From Tubulanus polymorphus (taxonomy: Eukaryota; Nemertea; Palaeonemertea; Tubulaniformes; Tubulanidae), in the NCBI RefSeq assembly GCF_964204645.1, contig NC_134025.1, forward strand, positions 31,900,001-31,964,000: 64,000 nucleotides of DNA. The letters run 5' to 3'. The number at the start of each line of letters is the position of its first letter. The first letter of the stretch is position 1. Below, piece by piece: positions 1 to 9,764 of this stretch. The notes beneath the pieces are model-generated. The model ran no database searches, had not been told where the DNA came from, and saw only the letters and a list, made by a program, of their open reading frames with translations. Position numbers and translations under genes: made by a program.

Positions 1-99
1 CTTTTGGTTCTGAAGATGATGGATTCAATCTGAAAAGATGTGTTAAGGCGTATTGAACTGATTTCAAATAGATAGGTGGAAAGATTAAGAATTTTCTGG

Positions 100-711
100 C
101 TATTTATGCTCCTGAAGATGATGGACTCGATCTGAAATGATAGGTTAAGGTAAACTGAACTGATTTCGAGAAGATGGACTGAAAGATACAGATTTTTCTT
201 GCAAAATAGGGTCCTAAAGATGATGAGTTCTATCTTAATTGATGGGTTAGAGTGTACTGAACTGACTTCAAATAGATAGGTGGAAAGATTAAGAATTTTC
301 TGGCTATTTATGCTCCTGAAGATGATGGACTCGATCTGAAATGATAGGTTAAGGTAAACTGAACTGATTTCGAGAAGATGGACTGAAAGATACAGATTTT
401 TCTTGCAAAATAGGGTCCTAAAGATGATGAGTTCTATCTTAATTGATGGGTTAGAGTGTACTGAACTGACTTCAAATAGATAGGTGGAAAGATTAAGAAT
501 TTTCTGGCTATTTATGCTCCTGAAGATGATGGACTCGATCTGAAACGATAGGTTAAGGTAAATTGAACTGATTTCGTGTAGATGGACTGAAAGATACAGA
601 TTTTTCTTGCAAAATAGGGTCCTAAAGATGATGAATTCTATCTTAATTGATGGGTTAGGGTGTACTGAACTGATTTCAAATACATAGGTTGAAAGAATCA
701 GAATTTTCTGG
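100..711 (+). repeat. Run of C-B dimers (204-bp periodicity)
   Basis: Three successive C-B pairs (C at 100, 304 and 508; B at 202, 406 and 610) without an A monomer between them, before the regular A-C-B order resumes at 712. This shows that loss or gain of a whole monomer in register produces dimer versus trimer stretches. Similar C-B runs occur in 18.3-18.7 kb, 25.0-25.3 kb and 30.0-30.4 kb, which are copies of this arrangement. Confidence 0.85.
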
Positions 712-1527
712 CTGCTTTTGGTTCTGAAGATGATGGATTCAATCTGAAAAGATGTGTTAAGGCGTATTGAACTGATTTCAAATAGATAGGTGGAAAGATT
801 CAGAATTTTCTGGGTACTTATCCTCCTGAAGATGATGGACTCGATCTGAAATGATAGGGTGAGGTAAACTGAACTGATTTCGAGTAGATGGACTGAAAGA
901 TACAGATTTTTCTTGCAAAATAGGGTCCTGGAGATGATGAATTCTATCTCAATTGATGGGTTAGGATGTACTGAACTGATTTCAAATAGATAGGTTGAAA
1001 GAATCAGAATTTTCTGGCTGCCTTTGGTTCTGAAGATGATGGACTCAATCTGAAAAGATGGGCTAAGGCGTATTGAACTGATTTCAAATAGATAGGTGGA
1101 AAGATTAAGAATTTTCTGGCTATTTATGCTCCTGATGATGATGGACTCGATCTGAAATGATAGGTTAAGGTAAACTGAACTGATTTCGAGTAGATGGACT
1201 GAAAGATACAGATTTTTCTTGCAAAAAAGGGTCCTAAAGATGATGAATTCTATCTTAATTGATGGGTTAGGGTGAACTGAACTGATTTCAAATAGATAGG
1301 TGGAAAGAATCAGAATTTTCTGGCTGCCTTTGGTTCTGAAGATGATGGACTCAATCTGAAAAGATGGGCTAAGGCGTATGGAACTGATTTCAAATAGATA
1401 GGTGGAAAGATTAAGAATTTTCTGGCTATTTATGCTCCTGAAGATGATGGACTCGATCTGAAATGATAGGTTAAGGTAAACTGAACTGATTTCGAGTAGA
1501 TGGACTGAAAGATACAGATTTTTCTTG

Positions 1528-1935
1528 CAAAATAGGGTCCTAAAGTTGATGAATTCTATCTTAATTGTTGGGTTAGGGTGTACTGAACTGATGTTCAATA
1601 GATTGGTTGAAAGATTCAGAATTTTCTGACTACTTATACTTCTGAAGTTGATTGATTCAATCTGAAAAGATGGGTTAAGGCGTATTGAACTGATTTCAAA
1701 TAGATGGGTGGAAAGATTAAGAATTTTCTGGCTATTTATGCTCCTGAAGATGATGGACTCCATCTGAAATGATAGGTTAAGGTAAACTGAACTGATTCCG
1801 AGTAGATGGGATGTAAGATACAGATTTTTGTTGCAAATTAGGGTCCTAAAGATGATGTATTCTATCTTAATTAATGGGTTAGGGTGTAATGAACTGATGT
1901 CAAATAGATAGGTTGAAAGAATCAGAATTTTCTGG
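1528..1935 (+). repeat. Diverged four-monomer cassette (variant B, D, C, B)
   Basis: A characteristic 408-bp block: a B variant with ttgttgggttag and gttcaatagattgg (1528-1629); an A-like variant D starting ctacttatacttctgaagtt (1630-1731); a C variant with ccatctg, ttccgag and gggatgtaag (1732-1833); and a B variant starting caaattag with ttaatgggtt and gtaatgaac (1834-1935). The D signature recurs more than 25 times, for example at 3664, 10819, 15615, 19695, 26325, 31425, 39891 and 53044, so the cassette marks larger higher-order copies. Confidence 0.85.
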
Positions 1936-4587
1936 CTGCTTTTGGTTCTGAAGATGATGGATTCAATCTGAAAAGATGGGTTTAGGCGAATTGAACTGAT
2001 TTCAAATAGATAGGTGGAAAGATTCAGAATTTTCTGGCTATTTATGCTCCTGAAGATGATGGACTCGATCTGAAACGATAGGTTAAGGTAAACTGAACTG
2101 ATTTCGAGTAGATGGACTGAAAGATACAGATTTTTCTTGCAAAATAGGGTCCTAAAGATGATGAATTCTATCTTAATTGATGGGTTAGGGTGTACTGAAC
2201 TGATTTCAAATAGATAGGTTGAAAGAATCAGAATTTTCTGGCTGCTTTTGGTTCTGAAGATGATGGATTCAATCTGAAAAGATGTGTTAAGGCGTATTGA
2301 ACTGATTTCAAATAGATAGGTGGAAAGATTTAGCATTTTCTGGGTACTGATGCTCCTGAAGATGATGGACTCGATCTGAAATGATAGGTTAAGGTAAACT
2401 GAACTGATTTCGAGTAGATGGACTGAAAGATACATATTTTTCTTGCAAAGTAGGGTCCTAAAGATGATAAGTTCTATCTTAATTGATTGGTTAGGGTGTA
2501 CTGAACTGATTTCAAATAGATAGGTGGAAAGATTAAGAATTTTCTGGCTATTTATGCTCCTGAAGATGATGGACTCGATCTGAAACGATAGGTTAAGGTA
2601 AACTGAACTGATTTCGTGTAGATTGACTGAAAGATACAGATTTTTCTTGCAAAATAGGGTCCTAAAGATGATGAATTCTATCTTAATTGATGGGTTAGGG
2701 TGTACTGAACTGATTTCAAATAGATAGGTTGAAAGAATCAGAATTTTCTGGCTGCTTTTGGTTCTGAAGATGATGGATTCAACCTGAAAAGATGTGTTAA
2801 GGCGTATTGAACTGATTTCAAATAGATAGGTGGAAAGATTCAGAATCTTCTGGGTACTTATGCTCCTGAAGATGATGGACTCGATCTGAAATGATAGGTT
2901 AAGGCAAACTGAACTGATTTCGAATAGATGGACTGAAAGATACAGATTTTTCTTGCAAAATAGGGTCCTAAAGATGATGAGTTCTATCTTAATTGATGGG
3001 TAAGGGTGTACTGAACTGATTTCAAATAGATAGGTTGAAAGAATCAGAATTTTCTGGCTGCTTTTGGTTCTGAAGATGATGGATTCGATTTGAAAAGATG
3101 TTTTAAGGCGTATTGAACTGATTTCAAATAGATAGGTGGAAAGATTCAGAATTTTCTGGGTACTTATGCTCCTGAAGATGATGGACTCGATCTGAAATGA
3201 TAGGTTAAGGTAAACTGAACTGATTTCGAGTAGATGGACTGAAAGATACAGATTTTTCTTGCAAAATAGGGTCCTAAAGATGATGAATTCTATCTTAATT
3301 GATGGGTTAGGGTGAACTGAACTGATTTCAAATAGATAGGTTGAAAGAATCAGAATTTTCTGGCTGCCTTTGGTTCTGAAGATGATGGACTCAATCTGAA
3401 AAGATGGGCTAAGGCGTATGGAACTGATTTCAAATAGATAGGTGGAAAGATTAAGAATTTTCTGGCTATTTATGCTCCTGAAGATGATGGACTCGATCTG
3501 AAATGATAGGTTAAGGTAAACTGAACTGATTTCGAGTAGATGGACTGAAAGATACAGATTTTTCTTGCAAAATAGGGTCCTAAAGATGATGAATTCTATC
3601 TTAATTGTTGGGTTAGGGTGTACTGAACTGATGTTCAATAGATTGGTTGAAAGATTCAGAATTTTCTGACTACTTATACTTCTGAAGTTGATTGATTCAA
3701 TCTGAAAAGATGGGTTAAGGCGTATTGAACTGATTTCAAATAGATAGGTGGAAAGATTAAGAATTTTCTGGCTATTTATGCTCCTGAAGATGATGGACTC
3801 GATCTTAAATGATAGGTTAAGGTAAACTGAACTGATTTCGAGTAGATGGACTGAAAGATACAGATTTTTCTTGCAAAATAGGGTCCTAAAGATAATGAAT
3901 TCTATCTTAATTGATGGGTTAGGGTGAACTGAACTGATTTCAAATAGATAGGTGGAAAGAATCAGAATTTTCTGGCTGCCTTTGGTTCTGAAGATGATGG
4001 ACTCAATCTGAAAAGATGGGCTAAGGCGTATTAAACTGATTTCAAATAGATAGGTGGAAAGATTAAGAATTTTCTGGCTATTTATGCTCCTGAAGATGAT
4101 ATACTCGATCTGAAATGATAGGTTAAGGTAAACTGAACTGATTTCGAGTAGATGGACTGAAAGATTCAGATTTTTCTTGAAAAATAGGGTCCTAAAGATG
4201 ATGAATTCTATCTTAATTGATGGGTTAGGGTGAACTGAACTGATTTCAAATAGATAGGTGGAAAGAATCAGAATTTTATGGCTGCCTTTGGTTCTGAAGA
4301 TGATGGACTCAATCTGAAAAGATGGGCTAATGCGTATTGAACTGATTTCAAATAGATAGGTGGAAAGATTCAGAATTTTCTGGCTATTTATGCTCCTGAA
4401 GATGATGGACTCGATCTGAAATGATAGGTTAAGGTAAACTGAACTGATTTCGAGTAGATGGACTGAAAGATACAGATTTTTCTTGCAAAATAGGGTCCTA
4501 AAGATGATGAATTCTATCTTAATTGATGGGTTAGGGTGTACTGAACTGATTTCAAATAGATAGGTTGAAAGAATCAGAATTTTCTGG

Positions 4588-4689
4588 CTGCTTTTGGTTC
4601 TGAAGATGATGGATTCAATTTGAAAAGATGTGTTAAGGCGTATTGAACTGATTTCAAATAGATAGGTGGAAAGATTAAGAATTTTCTGG
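4588..4689 (+). repeat. Type A monomer (prototype)
   Basis: Begins ctgcttttggttctgaag and ends gaattttctgg, 102 bp. Diagnostic positions are the ctgctttt or ctgccttt start, gatggattcaa or gatggactcaa, and ggcgtattgaac or ggcgtatggaac. Main subtypes differ at aagatgtgtt, aagatgggct and aagatgggtt. Minus-strand translation of the class gives a 34-residue unit with SFQIES, IIFR and TKSS or TKGS at its end. Confidence 0.9.
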
Positions 4690-4791
4690 CTATTTATGCT
4701 CCTGAAGATGATGGACTCGATCTGAAATGATAGGTTAAGGTAAACTGAACTGGTTTCGAGTAGATGGACTGAAAGATACAGATTTTTCTTG
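4690..4791 (+). repeat. Type C monomer (prototype)
   Basis: Begins ctatttatgctcctgaag and ends gatttttcttg, 102 bp. Diagnostic are ggactcgatctgaaatg, ggttaaggtaaactg and the tcgagtagatgg segment, which varies as agaag, agcag, tgtag and ggaga. Compared with A base by base I count about 24 differences in 102 (about 76% identity). Minus-strand translation reads KKNLYLSVHLLEISS followed by a segment ending FRSINS. Confidence 0.9.
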
Positions 4792-4893
4792 CAAAATAGG
4801 GTCCTAAAGATGATGAATTCTATCTTAATTGATGGGTTAGGGTGAACTGAACTGATTTCAAATAGATAGGTGGAAAGAATCAGAATTTTCTGG
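4792..4893 (+). repeat. Type B monomer (prototype)
   Basis: Begins caaaatagggtcctaaag and ends gaattttctgg, 102 bp. Diagnostic are gatgaattc or gatgagttc, ttaattgatggg and gggttagggtg. It carries the EcoRI site (gaattc) and the telomere-like gggttaggg found about once per trimer. Minus-strand translation contains ISSVHPNPSIKIEF and ends RTLFC, the only regular cysteine in the trimer. Confidence 0.9.
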
Positions 4894-5467
4894 CTGCCTT
4901 TGGTTCTGAAGATGATGGACTCAATCTGAAAAGATGGGTTAAGGCGTATTGAACTGATTTCAAATAGATAGGTGGAAAGATTAAGAATTTTCTGGCTATT
5001 TATGCTCCTGAAGATGATGGACTCGATCTGAAATGATAGGTTAAGGTAAACTGAACTTATTTCGAGTAGATGGACTGAAAGATACAGATTTTTCTTGCAA
5101 AGTAGGGTCCTAAAGATGATAAGTTCTATCTTAATTGATTGGTTAGGGTGTACTGAACTGATTTCAAATAGATAGGTGGAAAGATTAAGAATTTTCTGGC
5201 TATTTATGCTCCTGAAGATGATGGACTCGATCTGAAACGATAGGTTAAGGTAAACTGAACTGATTTCGTGTAGATTGACTGAAAGATACAGATTTTTCTT
5301 GCAAAATAGGGTCCTAAAGATGATGAATTCTATCTTAATTGATGGGTTAGGGTGTACTGAACTGATTTCAAATAGATAGGTTGAAAGAATCAGAATTTTC
5401 TGGCTGCTTTTGGTTTTGAAGATGATGGATTCAATCTGAAAAGATGGGTTTAGGCGAATTGAACTGA

Positions 5468-5471
5468 TTTT
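5468..5471 (-). other. One-base insertion, frameshift in the minus open frame (copy 1)
   Basis: Four t where other monomers have three (gaactgattttcaaat). It breaks the long minus-strand frame, which then reads ENQFNSPKPIFSD and stops. The same insertion is at 9761-9764 and 13944-13947. Confidence 0.9.
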
Positions 5472-5766
5472 CAAATAGATAGGTGGAAAGATTCAGAATT
5501 TTCTGGCTTTTTATGCTCCTGAAGATGATGGAATCGATCTGAAACGATAGGTTAAGGTCAACTGAACTGATTTCGAGCAGATGGACTGAAAGATACAGAT
5601 TTTTCTTGCAAAATAGAGTCCTAAAGATGACGAATTCTATCTTAATTGATGGGTTAGGGTGAACTGAATTGATTTCAAATAGATAGGTGGAAAGAATCAG
5701 AATTTTCTGGCTGCTCTTGGTTCTGAAGATGATAAATTCAATCTGAAAAGATGTGTTAAGGCGTAT

Positions 5767-5780
5767 TGAACTGGGATTCA
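5767..5780 (+). other. 21-bp net deletion with one-base filler inside an A monomer
   Basis: Reads gaactgggattcag. Relative to a normal A, 22 bases between gaactg and gattcag are missing and one g is present instead, a net loss of 21 bp. Seven codons are lost in phase, so the minus frame stays open (reading KILNPSSIRLN). Confidence 0.85.
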
Positions 5781-6301
5781 GAATTTTCTGGGTATTTATG
5801 CTCCTGAAGATGATGGACTCGATCTGAAATGATAGGTTAAGGTAAACTGAACTGATTTCGAGTAGATGGACTGAAAGATACAGATTTTTCTTGCAAAATA
5901 GGGTCCTAAAGATGATGAATTCTATCTTAATTGATGGGTTAGGGTGAACTGAACTGATTTCAAATAGATAGGTTGAAAGAATCAGAATTTTCTGGCTGCC
6001 TTTGGTTCTGAAGATGATGGACTCAATCTGAAAAGATGGGCTAAGGCGTATGGAACTGATTTCAAATAGATAGGTGGAAAGATTAAGAATTTTCTGGCTA
6101 TTTATGCTCCTGAAGATGATGGACTCGATCTGAAATGATAGGTTAAGGTAAACTGAACTGATTTCGAGTAGATGGACTGAAAGATACAGATTTTTCTTGC
6201 AAAATAGGGTCCTAAAGATGATGAATTCTATCTTAATTGTTGGGTTAGGGTGTACTGAACTGATGTTCAATAGATTGGTTGAAAGATTCAGAATTTTCTG
6301 A

Positions 6302-6505
6302 CTACTTATACTTCTGAAGTTGATTGATTCAATCTGAAAAGATGGGTTAAGGCGTATTGAACTGATGTTCAATAGATTGGTTGAAAGATTCAGAATTTTC
6401 TGACTACTTATACTTCTGAAGTTGATTGATTCAATCTGAAAAGATGGGTTAAGGCGTATTGAACTGATTTCAAATAGATAGGTGGAAAGATTAAGAATTT
6501 TCTGG
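6302..6505 (+). repeat. Tandem doubling of the D monomer
   Basis: Two D monomers follow each other directly (6302-6403 and 6404-6505), each starting ctacttatacttctgaagtt. Elsewhere a D monomer is followed by a C monomer, so a single-monomer duplication happened here in register. Confidence 0.85.
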
Positions 6506-8981
6506 CTATTTATGCTCCTGAAGATGATGGACTCCATCTGAAATGATAGGTTAAGGTAAACTGAACTGATTCCGAGTAGATGGGATGTAAGATACAGATT
6601 TTTGTTGCAAATTAGGGTCCTAAAGATGATGAATTCTATCTTATTTAATGGGTTAGGGTGTAATGAACTGATGTCAAATAGATAGGTTGAAAGAATAAGA
6701 ATTTTCTGGCTGCTTTTGGTTCTGAAGATGATGGATTCAATCTGAAAAGATGTGTTAGGGCTTATTGAACTGATTTCAAATAGATAGGTGGAAAGATTCA
6801 GAATTTTCTGGCTATTTATGCTCCTGAAGATGATGGACTCGATCTGAAATGATAGGTTAAGGTAAACTGAACTGATTTCGAGTAGATGGACTGAAAGATA
6901 CAGATTTTTCTTGCAAAATAGGGTCCTAAAGATGATGAATTCTATCTTAATTGATGGGTTAGGGTGCACTGAACTGATTTCAAATAGAAAGGTGGAAAGA
7001 TTAGGAATTTTCTGGTTATTTATGCTCCTGAAGATGATGGACTCGATCTGAAATGATAGGTTAAGGTCAACTGAACTGATTTCGAGCAGATGGACTGAAA
7101 GATACAGATTTTTCTTGCAAAATAGAGTCCTAAAGATGACGAATTCTATCTTAATTGATGGGTTAGGGTGAACTGAACTGATTTCAAATAGATAGGTGGA
7201 AAGAATCAGAATTTTCTGGCTTCCTTTGGTTCTGAAGATGATGGACTCAATCTGAAAAGATTGGCTAAGGCGTATTGAACTGATTTTAAATAGATAGGTG
7301 GAAAGATTAAGAATTTTCTGGCTATTTATGCTCCTGAAGATGATGGACTCGATCTTAAATGATAGGTTAAGGTAAACTGAACTGATTTCGAGTAGATGGA
7401 CTGAAAGATACAGATTTTTCTTGCAAAATAGGGTCCTAAAGATAATGAATTCTATCTTAATTGATGGGTTAGGGTGAACTGAACTGATTTCAAATAGATA
7501 GGTGGAAAAAATCAGAATTTTCTGGCTGCCTTTGGTTCTGAAGATGATGGACTCAATCTGAAAAGATGGGCTAAGGCGTATTGAACTGATTTCAAATAGA
7601 TAGGTGGAAAGATTAAGAATTTTCTGGCTATTTATGCTCCTGAAGATGATATACTCGATCTGAAATGATAGGTTAAGGTAAACTGAACTGATTTCGAGTA
7701 GATGGACTGAAAGATACAAATTTTTCTTGCAAAATAGGGTCCTAAAGATGATGAATTCTATCTTAATTGATGGGTTAGGGTGTACTGAATTGATTTCAAA
7801 TAGATAGGTTGAAAGAATCAGAATTTTCTGGCTGCTCTTGGTTCTGAAGATGATAAATTCAATCTGAAAAGATGTGTTAAGGCGTATTGAACTGATTTCA
7901 AATAGATAGGTGGAAAGATTAAGAATTTTCTGGCTATTTATGCTCCTGAAGATGATGGACTCGATCTGAAATGATAGGTTAAGGTAAACTGAACTGATTT
8001 CGAGTAGATGGACTGAAAGATACAGATTTTTCTTGCAAAATAGGGTCCTAAAGATGATGAATTCTATCTTAATTGATGGGTTAGGGTGTACTGAACTGAT
8101 TTCAAATAGATAGGTGGAAAGATTAAGAATTTTCTGGCTATTTATGCTCCTGAAGATGATGGACTCGATCTGAAATGATAGGTTAAGGTAAACTGAACTG
8201 ATTTCGAGCAGATGGACTGAAAGATTCAGATTTTTCTTGCAAAATAGGGTCCTAAAGATGATGAATTCTATCTTAATTGATGGGTTAGGGTGAACTGAAC
8301 TGATTTCAAATAGATAGGTGGAAAGAATCAGAATTTTATGGCTGCCTTTGGTTCTGAAGATGATGGACTCAATCTGAAAAGATGGGCTAAGGCGTATTGA
8401 ACTGATTTCAAATAGATAGGTGGAAAGATTCAGAATTTTCTGGCTATTTATGCTCCTGAAGATGATGGACTCGATCTGAAATGATAGGTTAAGGTAAACT
8501 GAACTGATTTCGAGTAGATGGACTGAAAGATACAGATTTTTCTTGCAAAATAGGGTCCTAAAGATGATGAATTCTATCTTAATTGATGGGTTAGGGTGTA
8601 CTGAACTGATTTCAAATAGATAGGTTGAAAGAATCAGAATTTTCTGGCTGCTTTTGGTTCTGAAGATGATGGATTCAATTTGAAAAGATGTGTTAAGGCG
8701 TATTGAACTGATTTCAAATAGATAGGTGGAAAGATTAAGAATTTTCTGGCTATTTATGCTCCTGAAGATGATGGACTCGATCTGAAATGATAGGTTAAGG
8801 TAAACTGAACTGGTTTCGAGTAGATGGACTGAAAGATACAGATTTTTCTTGCAAAATAGGGTCCTAAAGATGATGAATTCTATCTTAATTGATGGGTTAG
8901 GGTGAACTGAACTGATTTCAAATAGATAGGTGGAAAGAATCAGAATTTTCTGGCTGCCTTTGGTTCTGAAGATGATGGACT

Positions 8982-8993
8982 CAATCTTATGCT
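8982..8993 (+). other. 73-bp deletion junction between an A and a C monomer
   Basis: The junction caatct/tatgctcc at 8987/8988 joins the middle of an A monomer to the start of the next C and removes 73 bp, with one base of microhomology. It is not a multiple of three, so it shifts the minus frame, and not a multiple of 102, so it breaks register. This points to end joining or slippage rather than homologous exchange. Confidence 0.88.
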
Positions 8994-9760
8994 CCTGAAG
9001 ATGATGGACTCGATCTGAAATGATAGGTTAAGGTAAACTGAACTGGTTTCGAGTAGATGGACTGAAAGATACAGATTTTTCTTGCAAAATAGGGTCCTAA
9101 AGATGATGAATTCTATCTTAATTGATGGGTTAGGGTGAACTGAACTGATTTCAAATAGATAGGTGGAAAGAATCAGAATTTTCTGGCTGCCTTTGGTTCT
9201 GAAGATGATGGACTCAATCTGAAAAGATGTGTTAAGGCGTATTGAACTGATTTCAAATAGATAGGTGGAAAGATTAAGAATTTTCTGGCTATTTATGCTC
9301 CTGAAGATGATGGACTCGATCTGAAATGATAGGTTAAGGTAAACTGAACTGATTTCGAGTAGATGGACTGAAAGATACAGATTTTTCTTGCAAAGTAGGG
9401 TCCTAAAGATGATAAGTTCTATCTTAATTGATTGGTTAGGGTGTACTGAACTGATTTCAAATAGATAGGTGGAAAGATTAAGAATTTTCTGGCTATTTAT
9501 GCTCCTGAAGATGATGGACTCGATCTGAAACGATAGGTTAAGGTAAACTGAACTGATTTCGTGTAGATTGACTGAAAGATACAGATTTTTCTTGCAAAAT
9601 AGGGTCCTAAAGATGATGAATTCTATCTTAATTGATGGGTTAGGGTGTACTGAACTGATTTCAAATAGATAGGTTGAAAGAATCAGAATTTTCTGGCTGC
9701 TTTTGGTTCTGAAGATGATGGATTCAATCTGAAAAGATGGGTTTAGGCGAATTGAACTGA

Positions 9761-9764
9761 TTTT
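9761..9764 (-). other. One-base insertion, frameshift (copy 2)
   Basis: Same extra t as at 5468, in an otherwise identical context, 4,293 bp away. Copied by the 4.2-kb duplication. Confidence 0.9.

Larger units (their letters stand above)
4588..4893 (+). repeat. Representative 306-bp trimer (A-C-B higher-order unit)
   Basis: Three consecutive, diverged monomers form the prevalent higher-order repeat: A (4588-4689), C (4690-4791), B (4792-4893), followed by the next A. Monomers of the same class in distant trimers are far more alike than A, B and C are to each other, which defines a higher-order repeat rather than a simple tandem. The trimer is the commonest arrangement; in places A is missing and C-B dimers of 204 bp occur instead. 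Confidence 0.93.
1..5474 (-). other. Open minus frame running off the window edge; satellite-derived
   Basis: Downstream of a TTG at 5472-5474 I saw no in-phase stop to base 1, about 1,824 codons of the 34-residue repeat. No unique amino terminus, promoter or ribosome-binding-like signal is visible. I read it as open by periodicity, not as a gene. Confidence 0.6.
5431..8987 (-). other. Open minus frame between the 73-bp deletion and a frameshift
   Basis: In phase without a stop from the 8987 junction to the insertion at 5468, ending a few codons later at 5431. The first possible start is a TTG at 7717-7719, created by a CTG-to-TTG change in the KKNLYL segment; from there 762 codons are open. 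The upstream 1.27 kb is open but has no start codon. Translation is only the 34-residue repeat. Confidence 0.6.
5468..9760 (+). repeat. 4.2-kb higher-order unit, copy 1
   Basis: Bounded by the first two of three identical one-base insertions (tttt instead of ttt in gaactgattt). Rare variants are shared at matching places with the next copy, for example cttggttctgaagatgataa (5714 and 10014) and gatatactcg (7649 and 12067). This copy also carries its own lesions, a 21-bp net deletion near 5773 and a 73-bp deletion at 8987/8988, so its length is 4,293 bp, 43 monomers after correction. Confidence 0.8.

Noticed and set aside
4792-4893. Interstitial telomere tract
   Set aside because: Only one and a half TTAGGG units occur per B monomer, and the corresponding A and C positions show it arose within the monomer.
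7260-7290. A further frameshift at gaactgattttaaat, similar to the tttt insertion
   Set aside because: The length is normal; this is a c-to-t substitution giving FKISS in the minus frame, without loss of phase.
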